Assembly: GCF_018913965.1 (NCBI RefSeq) | Contig: NZ_JAHMHG010000003.1 | Coordinates: 27,434-91,433 of the forward strand | Direction of reading: 5' to 3' | Length of the DNA stretch: 64,000 bases | Source: Mycoplasma sp. CSL7491-lung | GTDB lineage: Bacteria; Bacillota_I; Bacilli_A; Mycoplasmatales; Metamycoplasmataceae | Shown: positions 1 through 11,290 of the stretch, piece after piece | Layout: every line of letters starts with the position of its first letter | How positions within the stretch are numbered: position 1 is the first letter of the stretch | Position numbers and translations under genes: made by a program | The notes under the pieces: generated by a model | The model's input: the letters and a program-made list of their open reading frames with translations, nothing else | Told to the model about the DNA's origin: nothing | Database searches by the model: none

Positions 1-1086
<1,086 letters not shown>

Positions 1087-1088
1087 AA

Positions 1089-2006
1089 ATGAGAAGTAAA
1101 TCATTTTATGGCGAAAATAATATATATGTATCTGAATGAAAAGTAGAGAATCCGAAAGGAATAATTCAATTTGTACATGGATTGGGAGATCAAATTGATA
1201 GATATGAAGATTTTGCAGAGTTTTTTAATTCAAAAGGCTATATAGTAGTTGGAAACGATAATTACGGACACGGAAATACTATAGACGTTGATGCTCAATT
1301 AGGTATTATACCCGAAGATATTAACGAATTAATAAATAGTGTAAAAACACTAAATATATTAATTAAAAAGAAATATCCAGAACTGCCAATTTATCTTTTT
1401 GGACACTCAATGGGTTCCTTAATCTCACTATTGTTTGCCACAAAAAACAGTGAGAATATCAATGGATTATTTTTAATTGGTTTTCCGTATTATAGCAACA
1501 TACAAGGTTTAGTAGGAATAAGAATAATTAAATATCTTGAAAAAAAATATGGAAAAGATTTTAAATACACAGGATTTAAAAAATTTATAGAAAAAAGATT
1601 AAATAGAAAAATAAAAAATCCATCAAATGAATTTGAATGACTTTCAAGTGATAAAACATACTATGAAAACTATATTTTGAATAGTAAGTTTAAAAAAATG
1701 AATTTTCCTTCTTTGCATTTAACATATGCACTAATTCAATTTTCAAAAAATGCGTATGATTTAAAAATATTAAAAAATATTAATAAAAGTATTCCTGTTT
1801 CAATTTTAGCTGGTAAAAATGATTCAATTGGATTATTCGGTAAAGCTCCTAAAAAACTATATTTAAACCTTGTTAAACTAGGTTTACAAAATTTAAATTA
1901 TAAAATTTATAAAAATTCAAGACACAATATTATTCATGATGTTGAAAAAGAAATTGTTTTTAATGACATATATAAAATAATTAAAGAAATAAATAGACAT
2001 GACTAA
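1089..2006 (+). CDS. Alpha/beta hydrolase, lysophospholipase/monoacylglycerol-lipase type
   Basis: 305-residue serine hydrolase of the Hydrolase_4 (monoacylglycerol lipase) type. The frame is continuous if one TGA (LSSDK context) is read as Trp. Ser107 sits in the nucleophile elbow GHSMGS, Asp245 in LAGKNDS and His279 in SRHNIIHD, which gives the expected Ser-Asp-His order and spacing. The oxyanion-type HGLGD motif is near residue 35. There is no signal peptide, so a cytoplasmic or membrane-associated role in cleaving host-derived acylglycerols or lysophospholipids is likely (inference). The start ATG at 1089 opens a frame with homologous-looking N-terminal sequence; there is no strong ribosome binding site, as expected for a gene translated from the upstream lysS message. 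The end overlaps the next gene by 8 bases. Confidence 0.85.
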
Positions 2007-3780
2007 AATTATAAAAAGAATATTATCATCGATTTTTACAACAACTTCAATAACAGCGGTAACAAGCTGTTCTTTTTATGTTTCTCCTATTGACAAAAAA
2101 TATAATTTTAACGTTTACGAAAAAATAGAAATAAACAACAATACATATTTTGCTCATCAAGTTAAATTTAAAAATTTTAAAGAAGGTCAATTTAAAATAA
2201 TTGATAACACTAAAATAAGTATTATTAATATTGAAGATATAGAATATGCTAACATAGAAGATTTTTTAAAATTAATTAATGGGTTAATTTATACTGATGT
2301 ATATTTATCAAATTTGGAAAAAACGGACGATTACTGACTTTTTACTCCGTACGGAAAATCGGAAAAAGATTATCCTTTCGTTAAATTTAATTTCAAAGAT
2401 GGTTTTATTGAATTTAATGATAACTCCGTTTTTACCGCTTCAATTAACGGCGTAGACAGTGGAACTAAATATAATAAAAATATAAAATTTGTTAAGTCTG
2501 AAATCGTTAAAAAAGGCAATAAAATAATGAAAATTAAATTAAGGGATTATGGTTTCAACTTATTTAAATATAAAAACGATTTATTGGTTCCTTTTGATAT
2601 TTTAAATTTACTTTTTGGATCTAACAACTACTATAATTTATATCTTGGGAAAGAATTATTGGTAGGAAACTTTTTACCTAATAGCTTAAATGATAACCAA
2701 ACTCCTAATACTTTATTAAATAATGAGAATAGATATTTAGAAGAGACCAAAAAAACTAGAACAATTAATTACAATTTTATGGCCTTAGTTTTTGACTATT
2801 TTTACGGATTTAAAGATTTAAAAATGCCAAATGGATTTAAAACATACACAAAAAATAACTTAAATAATTTAACTAGCACAAACCCTAATGATTACTTAAG
2901 CGAATATGCTAAATTGTTTACTATTGACTTAAATGATCCACACGCACAAATCTTTTCAACTATTAAGGACTTAAAGCCTTCTATTAATTTTACCGATTTA
3001 AGCGAAGAAGAAAAAAACAATAATAAAACCTACAATATTTATAAATATTACAAGATATTAGATCGAACACTCCAAAATCTAGATAATGAAATTTATCAAA
3101 AAGACAAGAGAAATGAAATTAATATAATTCATAGTAATGACTTAGCTATAATTAAAGTTAATAATTTTGTTGTCGCAAGTGAAGAGATGATTAAGAATAA
3201 TAAAGAAAAAGCATATGAATATGATACTTTTTATAGAGTTTTAAATAGCATTAAAAAAATACAAAAAGATTATAAAGACGTTAAAAATATCGTGTTAGAT
3301 TTATCTACTAATACCGGAGGACATGTTGTCCAAGCCGAAAAGCTTTTAGGTATGATGACTAACGAAAATATTAGACAATATCAATTTGATACAATTACCA
3401 ATAATTTTTCGTATAGTGAATTTAAAATTGATGCCGATGATGATGGTGATTATAATGATGATGATGCATTCACAGAATATAATTGATATATAATGACTAG
3501 TCCAATTACATTTAGTGCCGCTAATTTTATGGCTACCTACGCAAAAGATAATAATATCGCTAAAATAATTGGAAATAGAAGTTCTGGAGGCACATTCTCA
3601 GTATTTCCATTTGTTTTACCTGATGGTACAACGTTAGGAATTAGCTCAAATGATGGATTTACATTTAAAGACCAAACTTTTGTTGAAGACGGCGCAGAAG
3701 TTGATTTAAGAATAAATTATGAAGATTATTATAATCCAGAAAAAATTGATAAAATAATACATAATCAAAAAAGAAGGTAA
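1999..3780 (+). CDS. S41-type peptidase lipoprotein, copy 1
   Basis: 593-residue lipoprotein. The signal peptide ends in a lipobox with Cys24 (AVTSC), which predicts a diacylated, outer-face membrane anchor. The C-terminal half shows S41 (CtpA/tail-specific protease) features: NDPHAQ, matching the CtpA DPHS motif; IVLDLSTNTGGHVVQAEKLL, matching the DLRxNxGG strand; and TSPITFSAAN with the predicted nucleophile Ser506. The general-base Lys that CtpA enzymes carry 25 residues after the Ser is Gly531 here, inside NRSSGG; an Arg sits at +21. Activity is therefore uncertain. It is a tandem paralogue of the next gene, which starts one base after this stop. Confidence 0.82.
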
Positions 3781-3781
3781 A

Positions 3782-5656
3782 ATGAAAACAAATTTAAAAA
3801 AAATATTTTTAGGATTAGGAAGTTTAACTGCTTTAGTTCCACTTTCTATAGCATGTAGTAGTAACGAAAATAAAAACACTGATAAAATAAACGATCAAAG
3901 TAAAAATAACAACTCTAGTGTTGTAAATTCAAATGATAGTACAAGCAGTAGTGAAGCTATAGTAACTAAACCAACAATAAAAGAACCTGAACAATATAAT
4001 GAACGTCAAGTTACATTCGAGAGTTTAATACCAAAACAATCATTATCTTTCAAAGAAAATATATCTTTAAAAGTTTTAACAAGTCAGGCTGTTGACTATT
4101 TAGAAATTAATGAATTTATTAATATGATTGACGGTTTGGTTGATAAAACCAAATATATAGCAACTAAAAATCCCGAAAGTTTTGAATGAACTTTTAAGCC
4201 ATACAATGAAGAAACAAAAGATGGTGTAAATCCTTATTTAAAGTTTAATTACAAAGACAATACAATCGAATATAATTCAGAATGAGTTTTTAACGCTTTT
4301 AAAGAAACAACAGAATCTCAAGATTCAACATATAGTAAACACTTTAAAAACCTAGAAGACGAAATAATTAAACAAGGCAATCCAATAATAAAACTTAATT
4401 TATCAAATTACGGAATGAAATTACATTACGATAATGATAAACTTTATATTCCTTTTGATGTTTTAAACTTATTATTTGGTTCTAAAAATAGAATTCTTTT
4501 CTATATTACAGGTACTAAAATCTTCGCATCAACACCTTTTCTTCCTGTATATACTCCTGAAAGAAGAAAATTATTTCAAGAAACAAGAAGATCCGGAGAA
4601 ACAAAAAAAGATAGAGAATATAACTTAAACTTTTTTGCATTTGTAATGGATAATTTTTATGGATTTAAAAATAAAGTTAAAGGCGGTTTTAAAAACCTAT
4701 CCACAATAAATAAAGAAAAATTATTAAGTTTGGCGCCCAACCAATATTTAGAAGAATATATTAATATTTTTTCAAATGTATTAAATGATCCTCACTCACA
4801 ATTTGTAGATTTTTCATATTATGTAACACAAAATACCCCTGAGTTAAATCGTACAAGCACAGAAGGAACTAAAATAAATGATATTAATACAAATATGCAA
4901 AAATTAAGAGCTATATTACTTAAAAACCATCCACAAGAAGGCCAAAATCCGACATTAGATGAATTAGATTCGTTTAGCGTTCCTTACGCATTAACACACA
5001 ATGACTTAGCCATAATTAAAATAAATGATTTTGTTATTGGCGATGAAAATCCACAAGCAATACCACAAACAAGATATAGCAGAATTATAGATACTTTCGC
5101 GCGTATTAAATATATTATTAACAATACAATTAAGAAAAACGGAGAAATTAAAAAAATAGTTTTAGACCTTTCTTCAAATAGAGGTGGAGAAATAATTCAA
5201 GCAGAAAAAATTCTTGGACTAATGACAAATGAAGATATAAAACACAGAAAAGAAAACAGTCAGACCGGGAAACAATATGTCCAAAAAATAAAAGTTGATG
5301 CAAATACAAACGGTAATTTCGATGACCAAGATGCAGAAACTAGTTATAAATGATATGTAATGACAAGTCCCGTTACATTTAGTGCGGCAAACTACTTAGC
5401 ACAATATGCTAAAGATCATAAATTAGCAACAATAATTGGTCAAAAGAGCAGCGGTGGTACATATTCAATTATGCCGTTTGTTTTACCTGATGGTACAACA
5501 TTAACAATAAGTTCTCTAGACGGAAGCGTTGATAAAAATGGTTTATCAATAGAAGATGGAGTTACTCCTGATATAGAAATACCTTATGATGATTTCTATA
5601 ATGAAACTAAAATTCAAGAAATTTTATCCAAAGAAACAGAAAAAAATAGCAATTAA
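3782..5656 (+). CDS. S41-type peptidase lipoprotein, copy 2
   Basis: 624-residue lipoprotein, lipobox Cys25 (LSIAC), followed by an Asn/Ser/Lys-rich linker and then the same fold as the upstream gene. Shared landmarks are YIPFDVLNLLFGS, NDPHSQF, IVLDLSSNRGGEIIQAEKIL, and TSPVTFSAAN with predicted nucleophile Ser534. As in copy 1, the position 25 residues after the Ser is Gly (559); Lys555, four residues earlier in GQKSSGG, is the only nearby Lys and is Arg in copy 1. Both copies are probably surface proteases or protease-derived proteins working on the outer face. The stop codon lies inside the left arm of the terminator shared with rsmI. Confidence 0.83.
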
Positions 5657-5669
5657 GTTGCTATTTTTT
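5641..5669. terminator. Bidirectional terminator embedded in two stop codons
   Basis: Perfect 12-bp inverted repeat (AAAAAATAGCAA, loop TTAAG, then its complement) with a run of T on both strands. It carries the stop codon of the S41 gene (5654-5656) and the stop codon of rsmI (5661-5663), only four bases apart. Confidence 0.9.
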
Positions 5670-6365
5670 ATACTTATTAACTTTTTCCCTCTTGACTTTA
5701 GGGATATTTAAAACTAAAGTAAATTCACCCTTTATGCTATCTAGTTCTTGATATTTAGATAATAATTCACTTGCTGTTCCGAAATCTCAAGTCTCATATA
5801 TTTTTGTTAATTCTTTAGTTAAGCATAATTGCTCTAAGCCTTTAAAAACACTATCAATATCTTCAAGTGTTTTTAATAATTTATGAGGAGATACAAAATA
5901 AATATAAGTACCCACAGTCAATTTTTCTAATTCATGAACTCTTTGAATAGTTTTATCTTTTATAAAGCCACAAAAAGTAAAATTATTTGAAAAAGATGAA
6001 CCTGCAAAGGCAGTTATTACAGCGCTAACTCCGGGAATAATTTCCAAATCTATATTCTTTTCTCTAGCTAATTTTATTAAGTCGAAACCAGGGTCTGAAA
6101 CGACAGGCATACCTGCATCAGATACTAACGCAACATTTTGTCCGCCTTCAACTAATTTAATAATACCTTTAGCTGAATTAGATTCTGTATGTGCATTATA
6201 AGTTATTAATTTTTTTCCTAATATATTTAACTTGCTTAATAGTTTAAATGTAACCCTGGTATCTTCGCAAGCAATAATATCAACATTTTGTAACGTTTCT
6301 ATTGCTCTTAAAGTTATATCTTTAAGATTTCCTATTGGTGTTCCTACAATGTATATTTTACTCAT
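5661..6365 (-). CDS. rsmI: 16S rRNA (cytidine1402-2'-O)-methyltransferase
   Basis: 234-residue RsmI, which uses S-adenosylmethionine to 2'-O-methylate C1402 in the decoding centre of 16S rRNA. Family motifs are clear: VGTPIGNLKDIT at the N-terminus, CEDTR near residue 34, LVSDAGMPVVSDPG, and PGVSAVITAFAGSSF. Shorter than the roughly 280 residues of most bacteria, as is common in mollicutes, with the loss at the C-terminus. One internal TGA (ETWDFG) reads as Trp. It is the last gene of the dnaX operon; its ATG overlaps the holB stop by 8 bases. Confidence 0.95.
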
Positions 6366-7293
6366 ACAACCCTTCTAATTTAATTAAAAATATCGTTTTT
6401 TGCAAATTAAAATCTGAAATTGGTAAATTTTCTAAAAAACTAGATATTTCTTCTATAAATTTCAATAAATTTCTATTTTTTTCAAGAACAAGAATATTTG
6501 AATCTTTAATCTTTTTCATATATTTATTATCTGAATCGATAAAAGAAGAAGTTGACATAATTAAATTTAATAATAAATTAATAACAAAAATATTTTGTTC
6601 TGATTCCGTTTTTATTAGCAACTCATCTAGTAATATAAATAATTTATAGAAATAGCTTATATTTGTCGTTAAACTCTTATTAAACAACGTAACAATATCG
6701 TTATAAATTTTTATATACTTTTCCTTTGATTCCATTACTTTAGTAAGCATATGATAATTATTTTTGAATAAAGTAATAAAAATAGGATTAAAATCGTTAT
6801 TACCATATATTTTATTAATTCAATCTAAAGTAATGATGTCGGATGTATGAAAATTTAATATTTGAGATCTAGACTTTATTGTTGGTAAAACTAAGTTTAA
6901 ATTTTTTGTTGTTAAAATAATAAAAATATCATCTACAGGTTCTTCTATAAATTTTAATATTGAATTTAGTGCATTAATTGAACTATTATTAACATTTTTA
7001 ACTACAAGTATTTTTTTCTTTTCTACACTTGCAAAAGTCATATTATAAAAAGTATTTTGATACTCTTCTTTAGTTATGCTTTTTGAACTTCCGTCCAAAT
7101 AAAAAACGTTAGAATATAAATTATTAAAATCAATATCATTTGTAAATTCATTATTATTTTCACTCAAAATATTGATAATATTAAAAATAACAAAATCATC
7201 ATTAAATTGATTTTGCAAATTTAATAAATATAAATGTGATGTTTGATTATTTTTTACAGCTTCTTTAAGGTAATCAAAATTTTTATCATTCAT
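6358..7293 (-). CDS. holB: DNA polymerase III delta-prime subunit
   Basis: 311-residue clamp-loader subunit delta-prime, which helps load the sliding clamp during replication. The frame is continuous across one TGA (LDWINKIYG). It has the degenerate P-loop region expected of delta-prime (SHLYLLNLQNQ in place of GxxGxGK), the KKILVVKNVN strand, NALNSILKFIEEP (equivalent to NALLKTLEEP of DnaX), and the SRC-like IKSRSQILNF. Position between tmk and rsmI is the usual order for this family in Firmicutes and mollicutes. Conservation is low, so the call rests on the motifs and on context. Confidence 0.88.
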
Positions 7294-7294
7294 T

Positions 7295-7945
7295 TTAATT
7301 GCCTTTCTTTAAATAATTAATAAATTTTTCATTTTTAATTAAGAGATTAAATATTTCATTAGTAACATCTTCTAATGTTCCGGAAGCGTCAACAACTATA
7401 AAACGTTTAGGGTCTTCATTAATAATTTGTTTATAACCTAGATATACTTTTTTATGAAAATCTATATTTTCTAATTCTAAACGGTCTTCTACAAGTCTTG
7501 TTTTAGATCTTCTTTCTTTACTTTTTTCAGGAGTAATATCTAAAAAAATTGTTAAATCCGGAATAGCATTATCAATAATTAAATTTGTAAGATCTTTAAC
7601 AAATTTATAACCTAATTCTCTTGCAAAACCTTGATATGCGTAAAAACTATCTATGTATCTATCACAAAAAACAAGTCTTTTATTTTTTAATGCAGGTCAA
7701 ATAACTTTTTCTAAATGTATTCTTCTACTTGTAGAATATAACATAGCTTCCGCTACAGGTGATAAATCACTTGAACTATCTAATATTATTTCTCTAATTC
7801 TTTCTGCTTCTTTTAAATCCTTCCCCCCAGGTTCTCTTGTTACTAAAAAATCAATATTTGGAAATCTATCCTTTATTAATGTGATTAGTTTTGATAAAAT
7901 TGTAGTTTTTCCGCTACCGTCAAGTCCTTCAAAAGTTATAAACAT
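7295..7945 (-). CDS. tmk: Thymidylate kinase
   Basis: 216-residue dTMP kinase, making dTDP for DNA synthesis. P-loop GLDGSGKTT at residues 7-15, the substrate-binding REPGG motif, YSTSRRIH, the DR[YH] motif in [14 protein letters not shown], and a lid with [10 protein letters not shown]. The frame is open through one TGA (VIWPALK). Its stop is separated by a single base from the holB start, so the two are translationally coupled. Confidence 0.96.
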
Positions 7946-7968
7946 ATTTAATTCTCTTTTCTATTTTA

Positions 7969-8550
7969 TTATTTACGATTTTTAAGTGAAAAATTAAGAG
8001 TGCCTTGATCAATATAATCAACCGATGCACCAATTGGTATTCCTATTGCTATTTGTGTAACATTGATGTTGTTGGATTCTAAAAAACCCTTTAAGACAGT
8101 GCTAACTATTTCTCCTTCTAAATTTGGGGAAATACCTAAAATCACTTCGTTAAAGTTTTTAGAATGATTAATTAATTTAGCTATAAGATCGCTATTTTCA
8201 TTTATTTCATTTTGAGTATTTAATTTTTTATTGAAAACAAAATATTTTCCTTTGTAAAATTCACCTTTTTCAATTTTGTCCAATATTTGCAAATTTTCAA
8301 TAACCAAAAGAGTATTTTCTCTATTTGGATCATTACAAATGATACATTCTGCTTCCTCTTTTGGTCTAAAACAAAATTCGCATAAAATAATTTTTTCTTT
8401 TATTATCTTAAAAGAATTTGCAAGTAAACCTACAGTTTGATAATCTTGTTCAAAAATTCAATATACTATTTTTTCTGCAGTTTTTTTACTTATATTTGGT
8501 AATTTTGTAATTTTCTTAATAAATTCTTCGATAATTTCGGAATCAAACAT
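7969..8550 (-). CDS. recR: Recombination protein RecR
   Basis: 193-residue RecR, which works with RecO/RecF in single-strand gap repair. Order of domains: helix-hairpin-helix (LPNISKKTAEKI), four-Cys zinc finger (CEFC ... CIIC), then a Toprim domain (TLLVIENLQILDKIE; GISPNLEGE). TGA is read as Trp in VYWIFEQ. The C-terminus VDYIDQGTLNFSLKNRK matches the family pattern (DELTLxxAL). The start codon shares one base with the ybaB stop (TAATG). Confidence 0.95.
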
Positions 8551-8837
8551 TAAAATGGAAGCCCACCAGGTAGTGAAGGAGCGTTTTTTTCTTCTTCTGT
8601 TTGAATATTTTCGAACAATTCATTAATTGCTACAAGTAATAAGTCTTCTAATAATTCTTTGTCATCTGGATCGATTAGTGCTTCATTAATATTTATTTTT
8701 TTTAGTTCATAATCACCTGTTGCTACTAATTCAATACCTTGTTTTTCAAGTGTAAATTCTTTTTCTTTAAATTTCTTTTGAGTATCTTCGAAATCTTTTT
8801 GTATTTTTTTTAGTCTTTTGATCATTTCTGGATTCAT
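8550..8837 (-). CDS. ybaB: YbaB/EbfC family nucleoid-associated protein
   Basis: 95-residue small DNA-binding protein of the YbaB/EbfC family. Typical features: MNPEMIKRLKKIQKDFE at the N-terminus, a central beta region (GIELVATGDYELKKINI), LLEDLLLVAINELFENI and the glycine-rich tail PSLPGGLPF. These proteins form dimers that bind the nucleoid and nearly always lie between dnaX and recR, as here. It overlaps recR by one base and starts 18 bases after the dnaX stop. Confidence 0.93.
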   Translation of the reverse strand: MNPEMIKRLKKIQKDFEDTQKKFKEKEFTLEKQGIELVATGDYELKKININEALIDPDDKELLEDLLLVAINELFENIQTEEEKNAPSLPGGLPF

Positions 8838-8855
8838 TTTATATACCTCTTATTT

Positions 8856-10748
8856 TTATTTTTTTGGTTCTATTAAAGTTACTTTTGGTAAATCGTCATT
8901 GTTTTTTAATTCATTAATTTTAAATTTATATTCTTTCATAAACATTTCCTTAACTTTCTCCATACCTTCTGAATCTATGAAAAATAAATGTTTATATCCC
9001 TCTTTAAAAACAAAATCTATAAATGTTTGAAAAGAATAACTAAGTTTTTGCTTATTTAAACCAACAACTTTATTTGAAGGTGCTGAAAAAACAATTGCAT
9101 TAGGTGTGCCTAAAATAATTTTAAGATTTTCTAATTGCTTTACTACATCGAAAAAATCATCTTTATAATTTTGATTTTCAATGTAGTCTTTTATTTTGTA
9201 TTGGTATTCTTTAGTTTTATTTAAATGTATTTTTTGTTTTTTAACTAAAAGTACTAATTTTGTTATTTTTATTAAATCATCTTCATCGTTATTTTCTTTG
9301 TCTAAATTAATTTGATGAGTATCAATAAACATATTCTCAGAAGTATTTGATAAATTATTATTTAACAAATTATTTTGCATGTCATTATAATTCGTAACAT
9401 TATCATCTAATTTATTTATAGACCTCTCGGTATTCAACATAATTTCCCTTGTTTTTTGCTCTAAATCTGAAACTACTGATTCGATTTCTTCTGACTTAAT
9501 TATGTTTTTATTTGCTTTAGATTTGAAAATATTAGGATTATAATAATCTGAATTATCGTTTGCAAATATAGTTTGACTATTTTTCTTAAAAACTTCTTTT
9601 GGAGCAATATGTTTCTTTTGTTCTTCTTTTTCTTCGGTTTTTATTTTAGCCACATTAATTGGATTTATTGCAACATTTGCATTTTCATTTAAATCGATCG
9701 CATTTATCAATCCAAGTTGCAATATTTCAAATGGAATTTCACTTTTAGCAACTTTGGTAAAAATATCATAAAAAGCTTTAGTCAATCGTAAAGCTGAACG
9801 TACATTTAGATTTAATTCATGAACTTCTTCAATGCTCAAATAAGATAATAATGAAGCATTATTTGTTTGAGAAATTAAAAGTCATTCTTTAGTTATATTT
9901 AAAAGTCTAATAACTAATTGATTAATATTAATCCCGGATTTATTAAGTTCATTTAAAAAACTAATCAATTCGTGGATACTTTTAGAACTAATTAAATTAA
10001 TTATTTTAATACCTGTTTTATTTGAAATAATTCCGTAATTATTAAAAATATCCTTTTCATAAATTGTTTTATTATTAAATGAACTACATTGATCCGCAAT
10101 AGAAAGAGCATCTCTCATGCCGCCTGTAGCTAAAGAAGCAATTGTTCTTAAAGCGCTCATTTCATATGTAACCAGTTCTTTATCCAAAATTAATTGTAAA
10201 TGTTTTACGATATCATTTTCTGTCATTCTTCTAAAATTAAATCTCTGAACTCTAGAAAGTATTGTTAAAGGTATTTTTTGCGGGTCTGTTGTAGCTAAAA
10301 TAAAAATAACGTGCTTCGGAGGCTCTTCAAGAGTTTTTAATAATGCATTAAATGCAGTATTAGATAACATATGAACCTCGTCTATTATATATACTTTAAA
10401 AGGGCTATTAATAGGGCTTTGCTCAACTTTTTGTTTTAACTCTCTAATCGAATCAACACCATTATTAGAAGCGGCATCCATTTCAATTATATCTAAGTTG
10501 TTTTGAGAATTTTCTAGACATATTTCACAAGCTTTAGTTAAATCATTACTATGAGAACAATTTAGAATAGACGCAAATATTTTCGCAACAGATGTCTTAC
10601 CTGTGCCTTTGGGTCCTGAAAACAAATAGGCATGACTTACTTTACGACTCTGTAAAATATTTTTTAATGTTTCAACCACAAAATCTTGTCCAACAACTTC
10701 ATCAAATTTTGTTGGTCTATATTTTCTATAAAGTGCTTTGTAACTCAT
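8856..10748 (-). CDS. dnaX: DNA polymerase III subunit gamma/tau
   Basis: 630-residue clamp-loader ATPase. N-terminal AAA+ domain: RKYRPTKFDEVVGQ, Walker A GPKGTGKTS at residues 45-53, Walker B DEVHMLS, sensor-1 LATTDPQKIP and the LSRVQRFNF arginine-finger segment. The zinc module has only three Cys (NC..., then CEIC); the fourth position of the usual pattern is Asn. A TGA at the domain boundary (TKEWLLIS) is Trp. The C-terminal half is a Lys/Asn-rich linker followed by a probable tau-like domain. A strong GGAGG precedes the ATG. It is the first gene of the six-gene operon. Confidence 0.95.
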
Positions 10749-10787
10749 ATACCTCCATTAATTAAAATTAATATTTTAATAATATTA

Positions 10788-10793
10788 ATTATA
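10788..10793 (-). promoter_or_regulatory. Probable -10 box of the dnaX operon
   Basis: TATAAT on the minus strand, 39 bases upstream of the dnaX ATG, in the gap between the upstream terminator and dnaX. No clear -35 box, which is common in mycoplasmas. Confidence 0.55.
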
Positions 10794-10831
10794 TAATAAT
10801 ATGTTTTATTAAATAAAAATTGAATATAAAA

Positions 10832-10849
10832 ATAAGGTAATCACCTTAT
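10832..10849 (-). terminator. Terminator after the small basic protein gene
   Basis: On the minus strand: ATAAGGT, loop GATT, ACCTTAT, followed by a T run. It closes the 37-residue gene before the dnaX promoter. Confidence 0.8.
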
Positions 10850-10878
10850 CTATAATATTATTAAAATGATTTAAAGGA

Positions 10879-10992
10879 CTATGCAGCTTGTGATTTTTCT
10901 TGTCTTCTTAAATCTCTTGCACGCTCTTTTGATAATTTTTTAGCTCTTTTTTCAGCACGAAGTTTGTTTTTTAATCTAACAACTTTTCTCAT
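10879..10992 (-). CDS. Small very basic protein, unidentified
   Basis: 37-residue ORF, MRKVVRLKNKLRAEKRAKKL and 17 more residues, ending in TAG. More than a third of the residues are Lys or Arg and the rest are mostly helix formers. It has a good ribosome binding site (AAAGGA, 8 bases before the ATG) and its own terminator, and its codons look normal, so it is very likely a real gene. The composition suggests an RNA-binding or ribosome-associated protein. I considered ribosomal protein S21, L34 and L36, but the sequence does not carry their signatures. Confidence 0.7.
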   Translation of the reverse strand: MRKVVRLKNKLRAEKRAKKLSKERARDLRRQEKSQAA

Positions 10993-11290
10993 AATTCAAT
11001 CCTTTCATCGGGTTTTATTTTACTTTTTGTGTAATATAAAAATTTTACATTAAAAATTATTTTTTTAAAACAAAAATTAATAGGTGCCTTTACTATCGTT
11101 TCTAATCTAAGTAAGTCGACTGTCACCTTTGAAGAATCTGATAGAACATGTTTTAAGAAATTACCAAAAAAGTATTAATAAAAGTATTAAAGATTAATTA
11201 TTTTAAAACTAGAAATCACAAAGATAACAACTGAAAGCATTTTAATATCTGAGATTAAATTACAAAATCTTCACTAAATATTTTACGAAA
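10993..11290. other. 298-base intergenic stretch with a GC-richer patch
   Basis: Holds the promoter region of the small basic gene. At about 11082-11155 there is a patch clearly richer in G and C than its surroundings; it could fold (AGGTG near one end, CACCT near the other) and also reads open on both strands. No named RNA family is recognised. No convincing terminator hairpin for the DUF31 gene was found. Confidence 0.4.

Noticed and set aside
10879..10992. Ribosomal protein S21, L34 or L36
   Set aside because: Length and charge fit loosely, but the family motifs are missing.
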